DNA of 64,000 nucleotides from Thalassococcus sp. S3 (lineage in GTDB: Bacteria; Pseudomonadota; Alphaproteobacteria; Rhodobacterales; Rhodobacteraceae): assembly GCF_004216475.1 (NCBI RefSeq), contig NZ_CP022303.1, positions 2,790,001 to 2,854,000 of the forward strand, written 5' to 3'. Each line of letters begins with the position of its first letter. Within the stretch, counting starts at the first letter, position 1. The notes below the pieces were generated by a model. It was not told the origin of the DNA. It ran no database searches and was given only the letters and a program-made list of their open reading frames with translations. The position numbers were made by a program, and so were the translations under genes. This document shows, in pieces, positions 49,611-59,792 of the stretch.

Positions 49611-50987
49611 TTATTCGCTGACCGAAAAACTCGGCAGGCCAGAGACCGGCTGGATTGGTGCGCTCATCGTCGCTTTGGCCTGGGGTGCGCCGTTCAACTG
49701 AAGCGAGGCCTTGCGGATCAGATCGTTACGCTCGGGCTGGCCGGGCGCAAAGACCGGCTGCGCGCCGTTCTCGATGGCGGTCAGGCCCTGTTCGTACCAA
49801 ACTAACGCCATGTCCGTCCTCTTGGCCGTGCCGAACCCCTGGGCCAGATGATGACCCATCAATTCGCCATAGACGCCCTCTCCCATCGCGAAGAGCAGGA
49901 GGCTCGATCCAAGTGCCACATCCATATTGTCGGTGCGATAGCCCACGCCGAGGCAGATCTTGGCCGTCCCGTTCAGTTGAGCCGGCGACATGCCCGTCGT
50001 GAGGATGAAGCTTGCCACATCCTGAACCACCGCCTGTTGTGGCTTGAGCGACAGAGCCGCGACGTGATCTTTCATGGCCGGCCCGAACGCTTCGCACTGG
50101 GCTTCGATCTGCTGAGGGGTAAAGCCCTGCACCTTGGACACCAGATCTTCGCCTTGCGCGATTGCGTAGGTGCGCGCGAGGCAGAACTGCTCGTTCAGCG
50201 CAAAGCTCGCATCCGTCATCTGCTCGGCCTTGGTGAAGCCGCCATTGGTGTTGGTCAGCAAAGAGATCGTATTGCAGTGAGAGGCCAGCGACTGCTGCGC
50301 ACCCCCGCCGAGAAAGTTAGGGAGCGGAGATGTCGATGCCATTTGCGCAGGCGCCTGAGGCTCGGGTGTCACAGGCGTGATCGGAGAGATGCTGGTCACG
50401 GTCGTCGTTGTGGTTCCCGGAACCGGTGCCACTGGCTGCGGGGCCACAACCACGGTGGTCATGGGTGCGGCGGCAGCGGCCTGGGGGATCGCAGGTGCGC
50501 CTGCCAGTTCGGCGCGGTACTGTTTCAGCAGACCGCGCGTGCCATCCGGGCTGGTCGCGATTTGCTGATTGACCGCGTATCCGCCGGCTTGGGCGCGATT
50601 GTAGGAAGTGACCAGAAGATCCTGCTCAAACGGCGTCAATTGGCCGGTCGACGGATAGCCCATATAAGCCTGATAGCGCGAAATCGCGTCCCGGGACTTC
50701 CGGCCAAGCTGGCCGTCAACACCGCCCGCGTTGAAGCCAAAATAGTTCAAGGAGCTTTGAATTTGCCGGCCTTCCTGCGTTGCGGGGATCCGCGGGCGCG
50801 CAGGCTTCTTGTAATAGCGTTTGGTGGCCGCCTTCTTGCGCTGGTTCTGCTTTGTCGCGGCGTGACCGATGATCCCGCCGATAATGGCACCGGCTACGAA
50901 ATCTCCGGCATCCGCGGCAACGCGCGTGGCGGGGGTAAAGGCTATGCTGGCAGCAATGACCGCTGTAGAAAGATATTTTGAAAACAT
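49611..50987 (-). CDS. Secreted protein with a peptidoglycan-binding domain
   Basis: The 458-residue protein has a signal peptide (YLSTAVIAASIAFTPATRVAA) and a Gly-rich patch GAIIGGIIGHAATKQ. A PG-binding-1 domain lies at about 70-125 (IQSSLNYFGFNAGGVDGQLGRKSRDAISRYQAYMGYPSTG). A long Ala/Pro/Thr linker follows, then a C-terminal helical domain with regular Cys (CNTISLL, CLARTYAIAQG, CEAFGP) and the TMALVWYEQGLTAIENG-like end. It should act at the cell wall or in the periplasm. It has its own terminator and is core chromosome. Confidence 0.8.
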   Translation of the reverse strand: MFSKYLSTAVIAASIAFTPATRVAADAGDFVAGAIIGGIIGHAATKQNQRKKAATKRYYKKPARPRIPATQEGRQIQSSLNYFGFNAGGVDGQLGRKSRDAISRYQAYMGYPSTGQLTPFEQDLLVTSYNRAQAGGYAVNQQIATSPDGTRGLLKQYRAELAGAPAIPQAAAAAPMTTVVVAPQPVAPVPGTTTTTVTSISPITPVTPEPQAPAQMASTSPLPNFLGGGAQQSLASHCNTISLLTNTNGGFTKAEQMTDASFALNEQFCLARTYAIAQGEDLVSKVQGFTPQQIEAQCEAFGPAMKDHVAALSLKPQQAVVQDVASFILTTGMSPAQLNGTAKICLGVGYRTDNMDVALGSSLLLFAMGEGVYGELMGHHLAQGFGTAKRTDMALVWYEQGLTAIENGAQPVFAPGQPERNDLIRKASLQLNGAPQAKATMSAPIQPVSGLPSFSVSE

Positions 50988-51100
50988 GTACGTCCCTCCG
51001 AATAACTCAGATACTAACTTTTAGCTTACCACTTCATCGTCGTTTGTAAGTGAACTATTTCACCCCTGTGGCGAAGAATGGCAAAGGCATCGGCAAAAAC

Positions 51101-51763
51101 ATGGTTGAGTGGATCACGTCGGACGAACTGGTGCCCTATGAAAAGGCAGTTGCCTGGATGGAGGCACGCGCGGCCGATATTCGCAGCGGAGCCGCGGAGG
51201 AAGCGATCTGGCTGCTTGAGCATCCGCCGCTTTATACGTCAGGGACAAGCTCAAAACCCGAGGATTTGCTCAACCCCGAGGGGCTGGAGGTGTTCGACGC
51301 AAGGCGCGGCGGGCAATATACCTATCACGGTCCGGGTCAAAGGGTCGTCTATGTGATGCTGGATGTGGGGGCCCGCGGGCGGGATGTGCGCCAATTCGTC
51401 GGTCAGCTCGAACGATGGGTGATCGCGGCCCTGGATCAGTTCAACGTGACCGGACGGGTGCGCGACGGGCGCGTCGGCGTCTGGGTGGAGCGGCCGGACA
51501 AGCCGCGCATGCCCGATGGATCCTTGGCCGAGGACAAGATTGCGGCCATCGGCATCCGCCTGCGGAAATGGGTCAGCTTTCACGGCATTTCCATCAACGT
51601 GGACCCGGATCTATCGCATTTTCAAGGCATTATACCCTGCGGCATTCGCGAACACGGGGTGACGAGCCTGGTGGATCTGGGCCTGCCGGTGACCCTCCAG
51701 GATCTGGACGTCGCACTTAAGGCGCAGTTTCAAGCCGTTTTTGATGAGACCGAAATGGCTTGA
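51101..51763 (+). CDS. lipB: Lipoyl(octanoyl) transferase
   Basis: From ATG 51101 ([10 protein letters not shown], 220 residues; a GTG at 51050 is also open) the protein has the LipB signature [21 protein letters not shown]. It also has the catalytic Lys box [17 protein letters not shown] and the Cys box [15 protein letters not shown]. It transfers octanoate from acyl carrier protein to lipoyl domains of 2-oxoacid dehydrogenases. Its 3' end overlaps the convergent LuxR gene by 34 bp. Core metabolism. Confidence 0.95.
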   Translation: MVEWITSDELVPYEKAVAWMEARAADIRSGAAEEAIWLLEHPPLYTSGTSSKPEDLLNPEGLEVFDARRGGQYTYHGPGQRVVYVMLDVGARGRDVRQFVGQLERWVIAALDQFNVTGRVRDGRVGVWVERPDKPRMPDGSLAEDKIAAIGIRLRKWVSFHGISINVDPDLSHFQGIIPCGIREHGVTSLVDLGLPVTLQDLDVALKAQFQAVFDETEMA

Positions 51764-53418
51764 TGAAGGGCTGCGATCACCAGATCGGGTCGTTCATAAA
51801 ACACCAGCTGGCCACAATCCTCGTGCAAGTGCAGGGTCATGTAGGGATGATCGGCCTGGAATTGCTCGACGCTGGAGGCGGTGATGGCCGGATCATGACG
51901 GCCGTGGACCAGGATCACATTCTTCGGGGCCTGACGTAAAAAGCGCGACCAGTCGCGCACGACAAGATGCGAATCCGCCGCGAACCCCTTGTGTCCCTGC
52001 TGGGCCGAGAACCGATATTCATCGCGCATCAAGTCGGCAATGCCCAACCGCTTGATCACGGTGTGGTCATGCGTGCCTGGACGATAAAGCGCCTCGATAA
52101 AGGCCTGCACGTCCTTGCCATCAATCTGCGAGATACCGGCCCGCAGGATCGGCGGAAGCAGCGGGGCCGCGAACCGGGCGGTATAGGCAACGACCTGCTG
52201 ACGCGGCGCCATCTGGGCGATCTGCACCAGAGAGCGGAGCGGTACGCCCCCCGATACCATCACCATCCCCGCGACCCATTCAGGGTGAGCGGCGTTGAAA
52301 GCATAGGCATAGACCGCGCCGCCCATATAGCCGAGCAGCGTAACCTCTGCTACGTCCAGCGCGCAGAGCAATTCGTGAAGATGGGCGGTAAAGACCGGTT
52401 CCGCCTGATCGGCACGTTTGACCGCAGTCGACAGGCCGAACCCAGGACGGATGGGTGCGATCACCCTCAGCCCATGCCGCGACCATAGATCAGCATGGCG
52501 CCTAAGCGCGGTCATCCCGTCGAGCATGCCATGGATGAAGACAACGGGCTGCCCCTTGGGGTCGCCGAACTCGAACACCTGCATCTGCATGCCGTCGGAC
52601 ATGGTCCGGACGGTTTCCGAAGGCACCATGGGCCGGGACCGCATCGGTCGTTGCGCAAGGAAGGCTACCATGCGCACCAGATCCACCTGACCGGGCGCGC
52701 CCGTTTTTGCCAGAATGGATTTCGTCTGGTTGCGGATCGTATGCTCGGACCGGCCGGTTTCTTCCGCGATAGCCCGCAAAGTCAGTCCGCCCGCCAGGTT
52801 GCGGACAACTTCCAGTTCGGCCTTAGACAATTTGAACGACCGACGGAGCATTTCTCCGGTTTCATCCGTCCAGGCGATTTCCAATGCTTCGATCAGAACA
52901 CCGCTGTCCTGACCGCGCGCGATCACATGCCGGGGTAAAAAGTCGGTACCCAGGACAACCGGTGTGGCGGTGTCACCCTGCAGGATCGTGTGCAACGCCT
53001 CCGACGCACCCGCGAAGAGATGCCGTTCGAAAACCTCCAAAGGCGTTCCGACCGGAAACAGCCGCGCGGCATCCGCGCTGGCCTCGACAACGCAGCCCAG
53101 AGTGTCGAGACGGAGCGCGAAGCCCGAAGCAGCCGCGACACCTTGCCCGGATGCTGACGGTGCCTTGCGACCGATTTGTTCAAGGATTTCGAAGGCGCGC
53201 CCGAAATGTTCGGTCAGTTCCTTATCCTGCGCCAGCAGCAACTCCCCGGCCTGCGCGGCCTGGATGGCTTCGAGATCCTGAAGTGCATTTGTGACGTGAT
53301 CCGACCACGCCTCCATGAACGCGTCATAGAGATGCGGCCGCAACACAGTCTCGTATATCGCGGACACCACCCGGTCCCGATTGGACGCACCCGCAAAATC
53401 CGCTTCCCGACGGCTCAT
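51730..53418 (-). CDS. LuxR-type regulator fused to a probably inactive alpha/beta-hydrolase
   Basis: From ATG 53418 it has 562 residues. The N-terminal about 190 residues are a sensor region, then a LuxR-type helix-turn-helix ([34 protein letters not shown], about 195-255). From 265 an alpha/beta-hydrolase fold follows with [10 protein letters not shown] and [12 protein letters not shown]. The nucleophile elbow is [13 protein letters not shown]: Met365 replaces the Ser. The His position reads [11 protein letters not shown]: Gln537. An Asp in VHGRHDPAI remains. So hydrolysis is unlikely and the domain may bind a ligand to control the regulator. The gene converges on lipB. Confidence 0.85.
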   Translation of the reverse strand: MSRREADFAGASNRDRVVSAIYETVLRPHLYDAFMEAWSDHVTNALQDLEAIQAAQAGELLLAQDKELTEHFGRAFEILEQIGRKAPSASGQGVAAASGFALRLDTLGCVVEASADAARLFPVGTPLEVFERHLFAGASEALHTILQGDTATPVVLGTDFLPRHVIARGQDSGVLIEALEIAWTDETGEMLRRSFKLSKAELEVVRNLAGGLTLRAIAEETGRSEHTIRNQTKSILAKTGAPGQVDLVRMVAFLAQRPMRSRPMVPSETVRTMSDGMQMQVFEFGDPKGQPVVFIHGMLDGMTALRRHADLWSRHGLRVIAPIRPGFGLSTAVKRADQAEPVFTAHLHELLCALDVAEVTLLGYMGGAVYAYAFNAAHPEWVAGMVMVSGGVPLRSLVQIAQMAPRQQVVAYTARFAAPLLPPILRAGISQIDGKDVQAFIEALYRPGTHDHTVIKRLGIADLMRDEYRFSAQQGHKGFAADSHLVVRDWSRFLRQAPKNVILVHGRHDPAITASSVEQFQADHPYMTLHLHEDCGQLVFYERPDLVIAALHQAISVSSKTA

Positions 53419-53635
53419 CCGGACCACCCAACAAACACGACCAGCACCACCTTCATAGTCTTACAACCCGGACGCATGATCCATTCGCCATACGCCCTAT
53501 TCGCACAATGTTTTATTAACGTTTTATTAGTTCATAGTCCAATTGGGTCATGCTCAAACCGATTCCATCTCACATGGTCGTGATGTTTCGATCACGAATA
53601 TCTTCGGTAAAACCTTTCAGATCGTTCTTCCCCAG

Positions 53636-53665
53636 CCCGATCCCTTCGTCACAGAAGGGATCGGG
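53636..53665 (-). terminator. Long perfect stem after the HIT gene
   Basis: CCCGATCCCTTC-GTCACA-GAAGGGATCGGG is a perfect 12-bp stem, 49 bp past the HIT gene stop. No T run follows, so it may be a factor-assisted terminator or an RNA-stabilising end. Confidence 0.45.
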
Positions 53666-53713
53666 CGGGAAATTCCCCAGCATCTCATTTCAAATCGGCA
53701 ATAGGCATTTGCA

Positions 53714-54130
53714 TCACAGCGCCGCGCGGATTTTTTCCGCCTGCTCGTTCAAAACGTCCATATCCGCCATGTTGCCGGGCGGGCGCAGACTCACACCGGC
53801 ATGTCGCGGCAGGATGTGGAAATGAAGATGAAACACCTCCTGCCCCCCAGCCGTCTCGTTGAACTGCTGCAACGTCACGCCATCTGCGTCAAACGCTTTC
53901 ATTGCGGCGTGTGACAGGCGTTGCACCGTGCCCATGCAGGCCGCCAACTGGTCGGCCGTCGCATCCAGCATGTTGCGGCACGGCGTCTTGGGGATCACCA
54001 GGCAATGCCCATCCGCGCGCGGCATAATATCCATGAAAACAAGCGTTTCCGCGTCTTCGTAAAGACGAATGGACGGAATTTCATCCCGGAGAATCTTGGC
54101 AAAGATGTTGTCTTGATCATACGGCGTCAT
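53714..54130 (-). CDS. HIT-family nucleotide-binding protein
   Basis: This 138-residue protein has the histidine triad HLHFHILPR and the preceding [37 protein letters not shown] is a common HIT opening. These proteins hydrolyse purine nucleoside phosphoramidates, often with little known physiological role. It is read away from ctaD; the two genes share a 208-bp divergent gap. Confidence 0.92.
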   Translation of the reverse strand: MTPYDQDNIFAKILRDEIPSIRLYEDAETLVFMDIMPRADGHCLVIPKTPCRNMLDATADQLAACMGTVQRLSHAAMKAFDADGVTLQQFNETAGGQEVFHLHFHILPRHAGVSLRPPGNMADMDVLNEQAEKIRAAL

Positions 54131-54338
54131 CGCGTTCTCCCAATCGAGTTCCCCTGCGTTGTGCAGTGATCCGGATCCACGGTCAATCTGGCCGACCGTT
54201 CAAGAGGGGCGCGGCAATTTATCATCCTTATCAGCGATGTCCGGCATTGAAGCGGCAAGGTGGACAATCTACAACCAGATCAATTCCGCGCGCGCCCAGG
54301 GAACCGGCGCGCGTTCACACCTTATCAGGAGGCACCAA

Positions 54339-56012
54339 ATGGCAGACGCAGCCATTCACGGCCACGAGCATGAGGATCAGCGCGGTTTCTTTACCCGCTG
54401 GTTCATGTCGACAAACCACAAAGATATCGGGATCCTGTACCTGATCACCTCGGCATTCGTCGGGTTCATTTCGGTCGCATTCACCGTTTACATGCGGCTT
54501 GAGCTGATGGATCCCGGTGTCCAGTACATGTGTATGGAGGGCGCCCGGCTCTTCGCGGATGCCTCTGCCGAGTGTACGCCGAACGGCCACCTGTGGAACG
54601 TTCTGATCACAGGCCACGGCATCCTGATGATGTTCTTCGTGGTGATCCCGGCCCTCTTCGGCGGTTTTGGCAACTATTTCATGCCATTGCAGATTGGCGC
54701 GCCGGACATGGCCTTCCCCCGGATGAACAACCTCAGCTTCTGGCTTTACGTTGCTGGTACGACGCTGGCCGTCGCTTCGGTCTTGTCGCCGGGCGGCAAT
54801 GACCAACTGGGGTCAGGCGTTGGTTGGGTTCTCTATCCGCCGCTGTCGACAAACGAAGCGGGCTGGTCGATGGACCTCGCCATCTTCGCGGTGCATGTGT
54901 CGGGTGCCTCGTCGATCCTGGGTGCGATCAACATGATCACCACCTTCCTGAACATGCGTGCGCCGGGCATGACGCTCTTCAAGGTGCCGCTCTTCTCGTG
55001 GTCAATCTTCGTCACATCCTGGCTGATCCTGCTGTCCCTGCCCGTTCTGGCAGGTGCCATCACCATGCTGCTGATGGACCGTAATTTCGGCTTTACCTTC
55101 TTTGATCCCGCAGGCGGCGGTGACCCCGTGCTCTACCAGCACATCCTGTGGTTCTTCGGCCACCCGGAGGTCTATATCATCATCCTGCCCGGCTTTGGCA
55201 TCATCAGCCACGTGATCGCGACCTTCTCGCGCAAGCCGATCTTCGGTTACCTGCCGATGGTCTGGGCCATCATCGCGATCGGCGTGCTGGGCTTTGTCGT
55301 GTGGGCGCACCACATGTACACAGTGGGCATGTCGCTGAACCAGCAGGCCTATTTCATGCTGGCCACGATGGTGATCGCGGTACCCACGGGCGTGAAGGTC
55401 TTCAGCTGGATCGCCACGATGTGGGGCGGCTCTATCGAGTTCAAGACGCCGATGCTCTGGGCCTTTGGCTTCCTGTTCCTCTTCACTGTCGGTGGTGTGA
55501 CCGGCATCGTGCTGAGCCAGGCCGCCGTGGACCGCTATTATCACGACACCTATTACGTTGTGGCGCACTTCCACTATGTGATGTCCTTGGGCGCCGTTTT
55601 CGCCATCTTCGCCGGGATCTACTTCTACTTCGGCAAGATGACGGGTCGCCAGTACCCCGAATGGGCCGGCAAGTTGCACTTCTGGATGATGTTCATCGGG
55701 GCCAACCTGACCTTCTTCCCCCAGCACTTCCTGGGCCGTCAGGGCATGCCGCGCCGCTACATCGACTATCCCGAGGCCTTCGCCTACTGGAACTGGTGGT
55801 CGTCCATCGGCGCATTCCTCAGCTTTGCCTCGTTCCTGTTCTTCTTCGGCATCATCGCTTATGCGCTTCTGCGGGGCGCTCGGGTGACGGAGAACAATTA
55901 CTGGAACGAATACGCCGACACGCTGGAATGGACCCTGCCTTCGCCCCCGCCCGAGCACACGTTCGAGCAACTGCCGAAACAGGAAGACTGGGACAAGAGC
56001 CCCGCGCACTAA
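54339..56012 (+). CDS. ctaD: Cytochrome c oxidase subunit I (aa3-type)
   Basis: From ATG 54339 behind AGGAGGCACCAA it has 557 residues with 12 membrane helices. [41 protein letters not shown] (heme-a ligand), [17 protein letters not shown] (CuB/Tyr box), and [21 protein letters not shown] (heme ligands) are all intact. It is the catalytic subunit of the terminal oxidase and pumps protons. A strong terminator follows. The subunit II and III genes are not adjacent in this window, as is usual for this group. Confidence 0.97.
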   Translation: MADAAIHGHEHEDQRGFFTRWFMSTNHKDIGILYLITSAFVGFISVAFTVYMRLELMDPGVQYMCMEGARLFADASAECTPNGHLWNVLITGHGILMMFFVVIPALFGGFGNYFMPLQIGAPDMAFPRMNNLSFWLYVAGTTLAVASVLSPGGNDQLGSGVGWVLYPPLSTNEAGWSMDLAIFAVHVSGASSILGAINMITTFLNMRAPGMTLFKVPLFSWSIFVTSWLILLSLPVLAGAITMLLMDRNFGFTFFDPAGGGDPVLYQHILWFFGHPEVYIIILPGFGIISHVIATFSRKPIFGYLPMVWAIIAIGVLGFVVWAHHMYTVGMSLNQQAYFMLATMVIAVPTGVKVFSWIATMWGGSIEFKTPMLWAFGFLFLFTVGGVTGIVLSQAAVDRYYHDTYYVVAHFHYVMSLGAVFAIFAGIYFYFGKMTGRQYPEWAGKLHFWMMFIGANLTFFPQHFLGRQGMPRRYIDYPEAFAYWNWWSSIGAFLSFASFLFFFGIIAYALLRGARVTENNYWNEYADTLEWTLPSPPPEHTFEQLPKQEDWDKSPAH

Positions 56013-56038
56013 CCGGCGACCGGACACAACATCAAAAA

Positions 56039-56073
56039 GGCCCCGAGCTGATCAGCTCGGGGCCTTTCTTTTT
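56039..56073 (+). terminator. Terminator after ctaD
   Basis: GGCCCCGAGCTGA-TCAGCTCGGGGCC is a perfect inverted repeat followed by TTTCTTTTT. It starts 27 bp after the ctaD stop. AAAAAGG precedes it, so it may work in both directions. Confidence 0.9.
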
Positions 56074-56248
56074 CGGTGACAGAAAGACCAACCGGGATCG
56101 ATCGGTGTTTCGAGCGCGCACATCCGTCGAGGGGGCGCGTGTCACAGAGCAATGAGAGGCGGGCCGGGCGGCGCAAGGCGCCGCACCGCCACGTCAAATT
56201 ACAAATCACCTTCGACAAAATGAGTGTCCATGATACATCTCCGGCACC

Positions 56249-56734
56249 ATGCCTTACGACTGGATCAACACCGAAGACACCGCCGCGCCTGAGCTGCATC
56301 TCTGGCCGCATCAGTCTTTGCCCCCAAAGGGATTTGCCGCGTTCATATCGGCCACATTCGCGTTGATCATGATCCCGCTTTTGCCGCTTCTCGGTTCTGT
56401 GGTGCTTTGGGGGATCCTGCCCTTTCTGCTGCTCGCCGTCGGGGGCATCTGGCTGGCGCTTCAGAAATCCTGGCGCAACGGACAGATCCTCGAGGTTTTG
56501 ACGGTCTCCGACAACGAAGCGCATCTGATGCGACGCAACCCGCGGGGCGACGTTCAGGAATGGCGCTGCAACCGGTATTGGGCGCGGCCTGAAATGCATG
56601 ATAAGGACGGCCCGGTGCCGCACTACGTGACGCTGATCGGAGAAGGTCGCGAGGTAGAGATCGGCGCCTTTCTGAGCGAGGAAGAACGCGTCGCCCTCTA
56701 CGATGATCTCGTGCGCCTCTTTTCGCGCACCTAG
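56249..56734 (+). CDS. DUF2244 membrane protein
   Basis: The 161-residue protein starts at ATG 56249. It has two membrane helices (AAFISATFALIMIPLLPLLG and SVVLWGILPFLLLAVGGIWLAL) and a C-terminal beta-rich domain (VLTVSDNEAHLMRRNPRGDVQEWRCNRYWARPEM). This is the DUF2244 pattern, commonly encoded near cytochrome oxidase genes in alphaproteobacteria. It may assist oxidase assembly, but that is inferred. Confidence 0.85.
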   Translation: MPYDWINTEDTAAPELHLWPHQSLPPKGFAAFISATFALIMIPLLPLLGSVVLWGILPFLLLAVGGIWLALQKSWRNGQILEVLTVSDNEAHLMRRNPRGDVQEWRCNRYWARPEMHDKDGPVPHYVTLIGEGREVEIGAFLSEEERVALYDDLVRLFSRT

Positions 56735-56780
56735 CCACAGGCGGATTGCACGTGATGTGCAAGACACGCATGCTTTACCC

Positions 56781-57860
56781 ATGACACTCAGCAGACGAAA
56801 AGCCCTGGGCCTCGCGGCCGGCATATCTGCCGCGCCGCACCTCGCCTTGGCAGAAACAGACGTGAACAATATGCAAACCGCTCTCGACCTGGGATACCGC
56901 GCCGGCCTTCTGAACGGCTTGCACGCGGTTTACCTGCTTGAGGCCGGCGATCTGGTTCTGGAGGCTTACTTTGAAGGCGAGGACGAGAATTGGGGGCGTC
57001 CTCTTGGTCAACGCTCATTCGGGCCGAATGCGCGGCACGACATACGGTCTGTGACCAAAAGCGTGACAAGCCTGGTCTACGCGATCGCCCTTGACCAGGG
57101 TCTCGTACCTGCGCCCGACGCCCCGCTTTTGGCCAGCTTTCCCGAATATCCCGATCTCGCCGACAATGATCGTCGCCGGTCTTGGACGGTCGCGCATGCG
57201 CTGAACATGACCCTCGGAACAAGCTGGAATGAAAGCCTGCCCTATTCGGATCCGCGCAACAGCGAGATCGGCATGGAGATTGCTGATGATCGCTATCGCT
57301 TTGTTCTTGCGCATGATCCGATAGATCCCCCCGGCACCTATTGGAACTACAACGGGGGTGCGACCGCCCTGATCGGCGCGCTGATCGAGCGGGGTACGGG
57401 CAAGAACCTGGCCGATTACGCGCAGGAGGTGTTGTTTGATCCGCTTGGAATTGGCGACGCCGAATGGAACGCGGGACGCGACGGCGTGCATTCGGCCGCA
57501 TCGGGGCTGCGCCTGACCGCGCCCGAACTGGCCCGGATCGGTGAACTGGTCCGCCAAGAGGGTGTCTGGCAAGGCACCCAGATCGTTCCACAAGACTGGG
57601 TGACCCTGATAAGCACTCCGCAGATCACGACAGCCTTCGGGAGCGAATACAGTCATTTCTGGTGGCTGACGCGGCAATATGCACGCGGAAGCGATACCCC
57701 GCTGTCCATGCTGCATGCAGCAGGCAATGGGGGGCAGCGCCTTTACATCTTGCCAGAGCTCGACCTTACCATGGTGGTCTTCGCCGGAGCCTATAACCGG
57801 CCCGACGACTGGATGACCCCAACCCTGGTCCTACAGCGTATCGTCCTCGCGAACGTCTAG
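56781..57860 (+). CDS. Tat-exported serine hydrolase, beta-lactamase fold
   Basis: From ATG 56781 it has 359 residues with a Tat signal (SRRKALGLAAGISAAPHLALA). It has SVTK (IRSVTKSVTSLVYAIALDQG) as the SxxK box, YWNYNGG as the YxN box and HAAGNGG as the third box. It should be a periplasmic penicillin-binding-protein-like esterase or peptidase of the class C beta-lactamase family. It follows the DUF2244 gene by 46 bp. Substrate unknown. Confidence 0.9.
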   Translation: MTLSRRKALGLAAGISAAPHLALAETDVNNMQTALDLGYRAGLLNGLHAVYLLEAGDLVLEAYFEGEDENWGRPLGQRSFGPNARHDIRSVTKSVTSLVYAIALDQGLVPAPDAPLLASFPEYPDLADNDRRRSWTVAHALNMTLGTSWNESLPYSDPRNSEIGMEIADDRYRFVLAHDPIDPPGTYWNYNGGATALIGALIERGTGKNLADYAQEVLFDPLGIGDAEWNAGRDGVHSAASGLRLTAPELARIGELVRQEGVWQGTQIVPQDWVTLISTPQITTAFGSEYSHFWWLTRQYARGSDTPLSMLHAAGNGGQRLYILPELDLTMVVFAGAYNRPDDWMTPTLVLQRIVLANV

Positions 57861-57918
57861 AGCACGCCATCGAAATCCGAAACCACAGGTTCGGGAAGCA
57901 TCGCGGCGTTGACCTGCC

Positions 57919-58383
57919 TTAGCTTGCGCAGAGACGATCCTTGACCATCGGACCGACCTTGCCGAAGTCCATCTGCCCCGTATACCGGCCCTTCAGCTCG
58001 GCCATGACCTGCCCCATGTCGCGGATCGAAGATGCATCGATATCGGCAATCGCTTGATTGATCGCCTCCGCAATCTCCGCATCGTTCAGCTGCCGGGGCA
58101 AGAACTCCTCGATGACGCTGATTTCCGAGCGTTCCCGCTCGGCCAGATCGAGGCGACCGCCTTCCTCGTAGGCGCGGGCGCTTTCCTGCCGCTGCTTTGT
58201 CATTCGGCCCAGGATCGCCAGGACCTCGGCATCGCCGACGCCTTTCTCGGCGCCGTCGCTGCGCGCCGCAATGTCCTTGTCCTTGATCGCCGCGTTGATC
58301 AGGCGCAGGGTCGACAACCGCTCGGCTGCCTTTTCCTTCATCGCCTGCTTCAAAGCCGTGGCGACGCGTGCTCGCATTTCCAT
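57919..58383 (-). CDS. GatB/YqeY domain protein
   Basis: From ATG 58383 (MEMRARVATALKQ) it has 154 residues. ERLSTLRLINAAIKDKDIAAR, AYEEGGRLDLAERERSEISVIEEFLPRQL and the tail KGRYTGQMDFGKVGPMVKDRL are typical of YqeY. It resembles the tail domain of the tRNA amidotransferase GatB and may bind tRNA. It is divergent from carA. Confidence 0.92.
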   Translation of the reverse strand: MEMRARVATALKQAMKEKAAERLSTLRLINAAIKDKDIAARSDGAEKGVGDAEVLAILGRMTKQRQESARAYEEGGRLDLAERERSEISVIEEFLPRQLNDAEIAEAINQAIADIDASSIRDMGQVMAELKGRYTGQMDFGKVGPMVKDRLCAS

Positions 58384-58545
58384 TTCTTTATCCCATCCCC
58401 AGGATGTCGAAAGCTCCGAAAATAACCGGTTTCGAGGGCATCCGCAACCGTTGCCCAAAGGGCAGGTTTGACCGCTATGGCAAGGCTTGACCCGCTGCGC
58501 TGATTGGCATAGGCACCCGACAATTTGCCAGATGGAGATTGCGTC

Positions 58546-59706
58546 ATGCCTCGCCCCGTCCCCTCCAAACCCACCGCTTGCCTGGCCTTGGCCGATGGGA
58601 CGCTATTCTACGGGCGTGGATTTGGCGCCACCGGCCAAACGGTGGCCGAACTGTGCTTTAACACCGCGATGACCGGCTATCAGGAAATCATGACAGACCC
58701 CTCCTATGCCGGGCAGATCGTGACCTTCACCTTCCCTCATATCGGCAATGTCGGCGTGAACCCCGATGACGACGAGACGATGGATCCGGTCGCTTCCGGC
58801 ATGGTGGTCAAGTGGGACCCGACGGAACCCAGCAACTGGCGCAGCGCGGAAACGCTTGAGGCATGGCTGGCCCGGCGGGGCCGTATTGCCATCGGCGGGG
58901 TGGATACCCGCCGCCTGACCCGTGCGATCCGGCAACAGGGCGCACCGCATGTGGCCCTGGAACACAACCCCGACGGCGTCTTCGATATCGAAGCCCTGGT
59001 GGCGGCCGCACGCGGCTTTGCCGGGCTTGAGGGCATGGACCTGGCCAAGGATGTGACATGCGCGCAATCCTATCGCTGGGATGAAATGCGATGGGCCTGG
59101 CCCGAAGGGTACACGCGCCAGAAAGACGCCAAGCACAAGGTCGTCGCCATTGATTACGGCGCCAAACGCAACATCCTGCGATGCCTGGCCAGCGCTGGGT
59201 GCGACGTGACCGTCCTGCCCGCGACCGCCACCGCCGACGAGGTCATGTTACATGATCCCGACGGTCTTTTCCTGTCCAACGGTCCGGGCGACCCGGCCGC
59301 GACAGGATCCTATGCCGTGCCGATGATCCAGGATGTTCTGAACCGAAGCGAGATGCCGGTCTTCGGCATTTGCCTGGGTCACCAGATGCTTGCGCTCGCT
59401 TTGGGCGCAAAGACGGTGAAAATGAACCACGGCCATCACGGCGCCAACCATCCGGTGAAGGATCTGGAAACCGGGAAAGTTGAAATCACGTCGATGAACC
59501 ATGGCTTCGCGGTCGATGCGCAAAGCCTGCCCGGCGGCGTGATTGAAACGCATCGGTCGCTCTTTGACGGCTCGAATTGCGGTATCCGCGTTGCGGATCG
59601 TCCGGTCTATTCCGTGCAGTATCATCCCGAAGCCAGCCCCGGACCGCAGGACAGTTTCTACCTTTTCGAACGATTTGCCGCGGCCATGCAGGCCCGGGCC
59701 AGCTGA
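58546..59706 (+). CDS. carA: Carbamoyl-phosphate synthase small chain
   Basis: From ATG 58546 it has 386 residues. The N-terminal domain (ACLALADGTLFYGRGFGATG, MTGYQEIMTDPSYAGQIVTFT) is followed by a glutamine amidotransferase domain with the Cys in PVFGICLGHQMLALALGA and the His/Glu pair in YHPEASPGP. It feeds ammonia to carB for arginine and pyrimidine synthesis. The carB gene is not next to it. It is divergent from yqeY. Confidence 0.96.
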   Translation: MPRPVPSKPTACLALADGTLFYGRGFGATGQTVAELCFNTAMTGYQEIMTDPSYAGQIVTFTFPHIGNVGVNPDDDETMDPVASGMVVKWDPTEPSNWRSAETLEAWLARRGRIAIGGVDTRRLTRAIRQQGAPHVALEHNPDGVFDIEALVAAARGFAGLEGMDLAKDVTCAQSYRWDEMRWAWPEGYTRQKDAKHKVVAIDYGAKRNILRCLASAGCDVTVLPATATADEVMLHDPDGLFLSNGPGDPAATGSYAVPMIQDVLNRSEMPVFGICLGHQMLALALGAKTVKMNHGHHGANHPVKDLETGKVEITSMNHGFAVDAQSLPGGVIETHRSLFDGSNCGIRVADRPVYSVQYHPEASPGPQDSFYLFERFAAAMQARAS

Positions 59707-59792
59707 ACTTCACATCCCGACGTCTTTGTTAACCGGTCGTTAACCTTGCAAGGGTCTACCTGACGTGAAGGAAACGCGTCAGGCAACACAGA

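Noticed and set aside
55002..56155. Long frames on the minus strand and in another plus frame over ctaD
   Set aside because: They are shadows of the highly biased ctaD coding sequence; ctaD is unmistakable.
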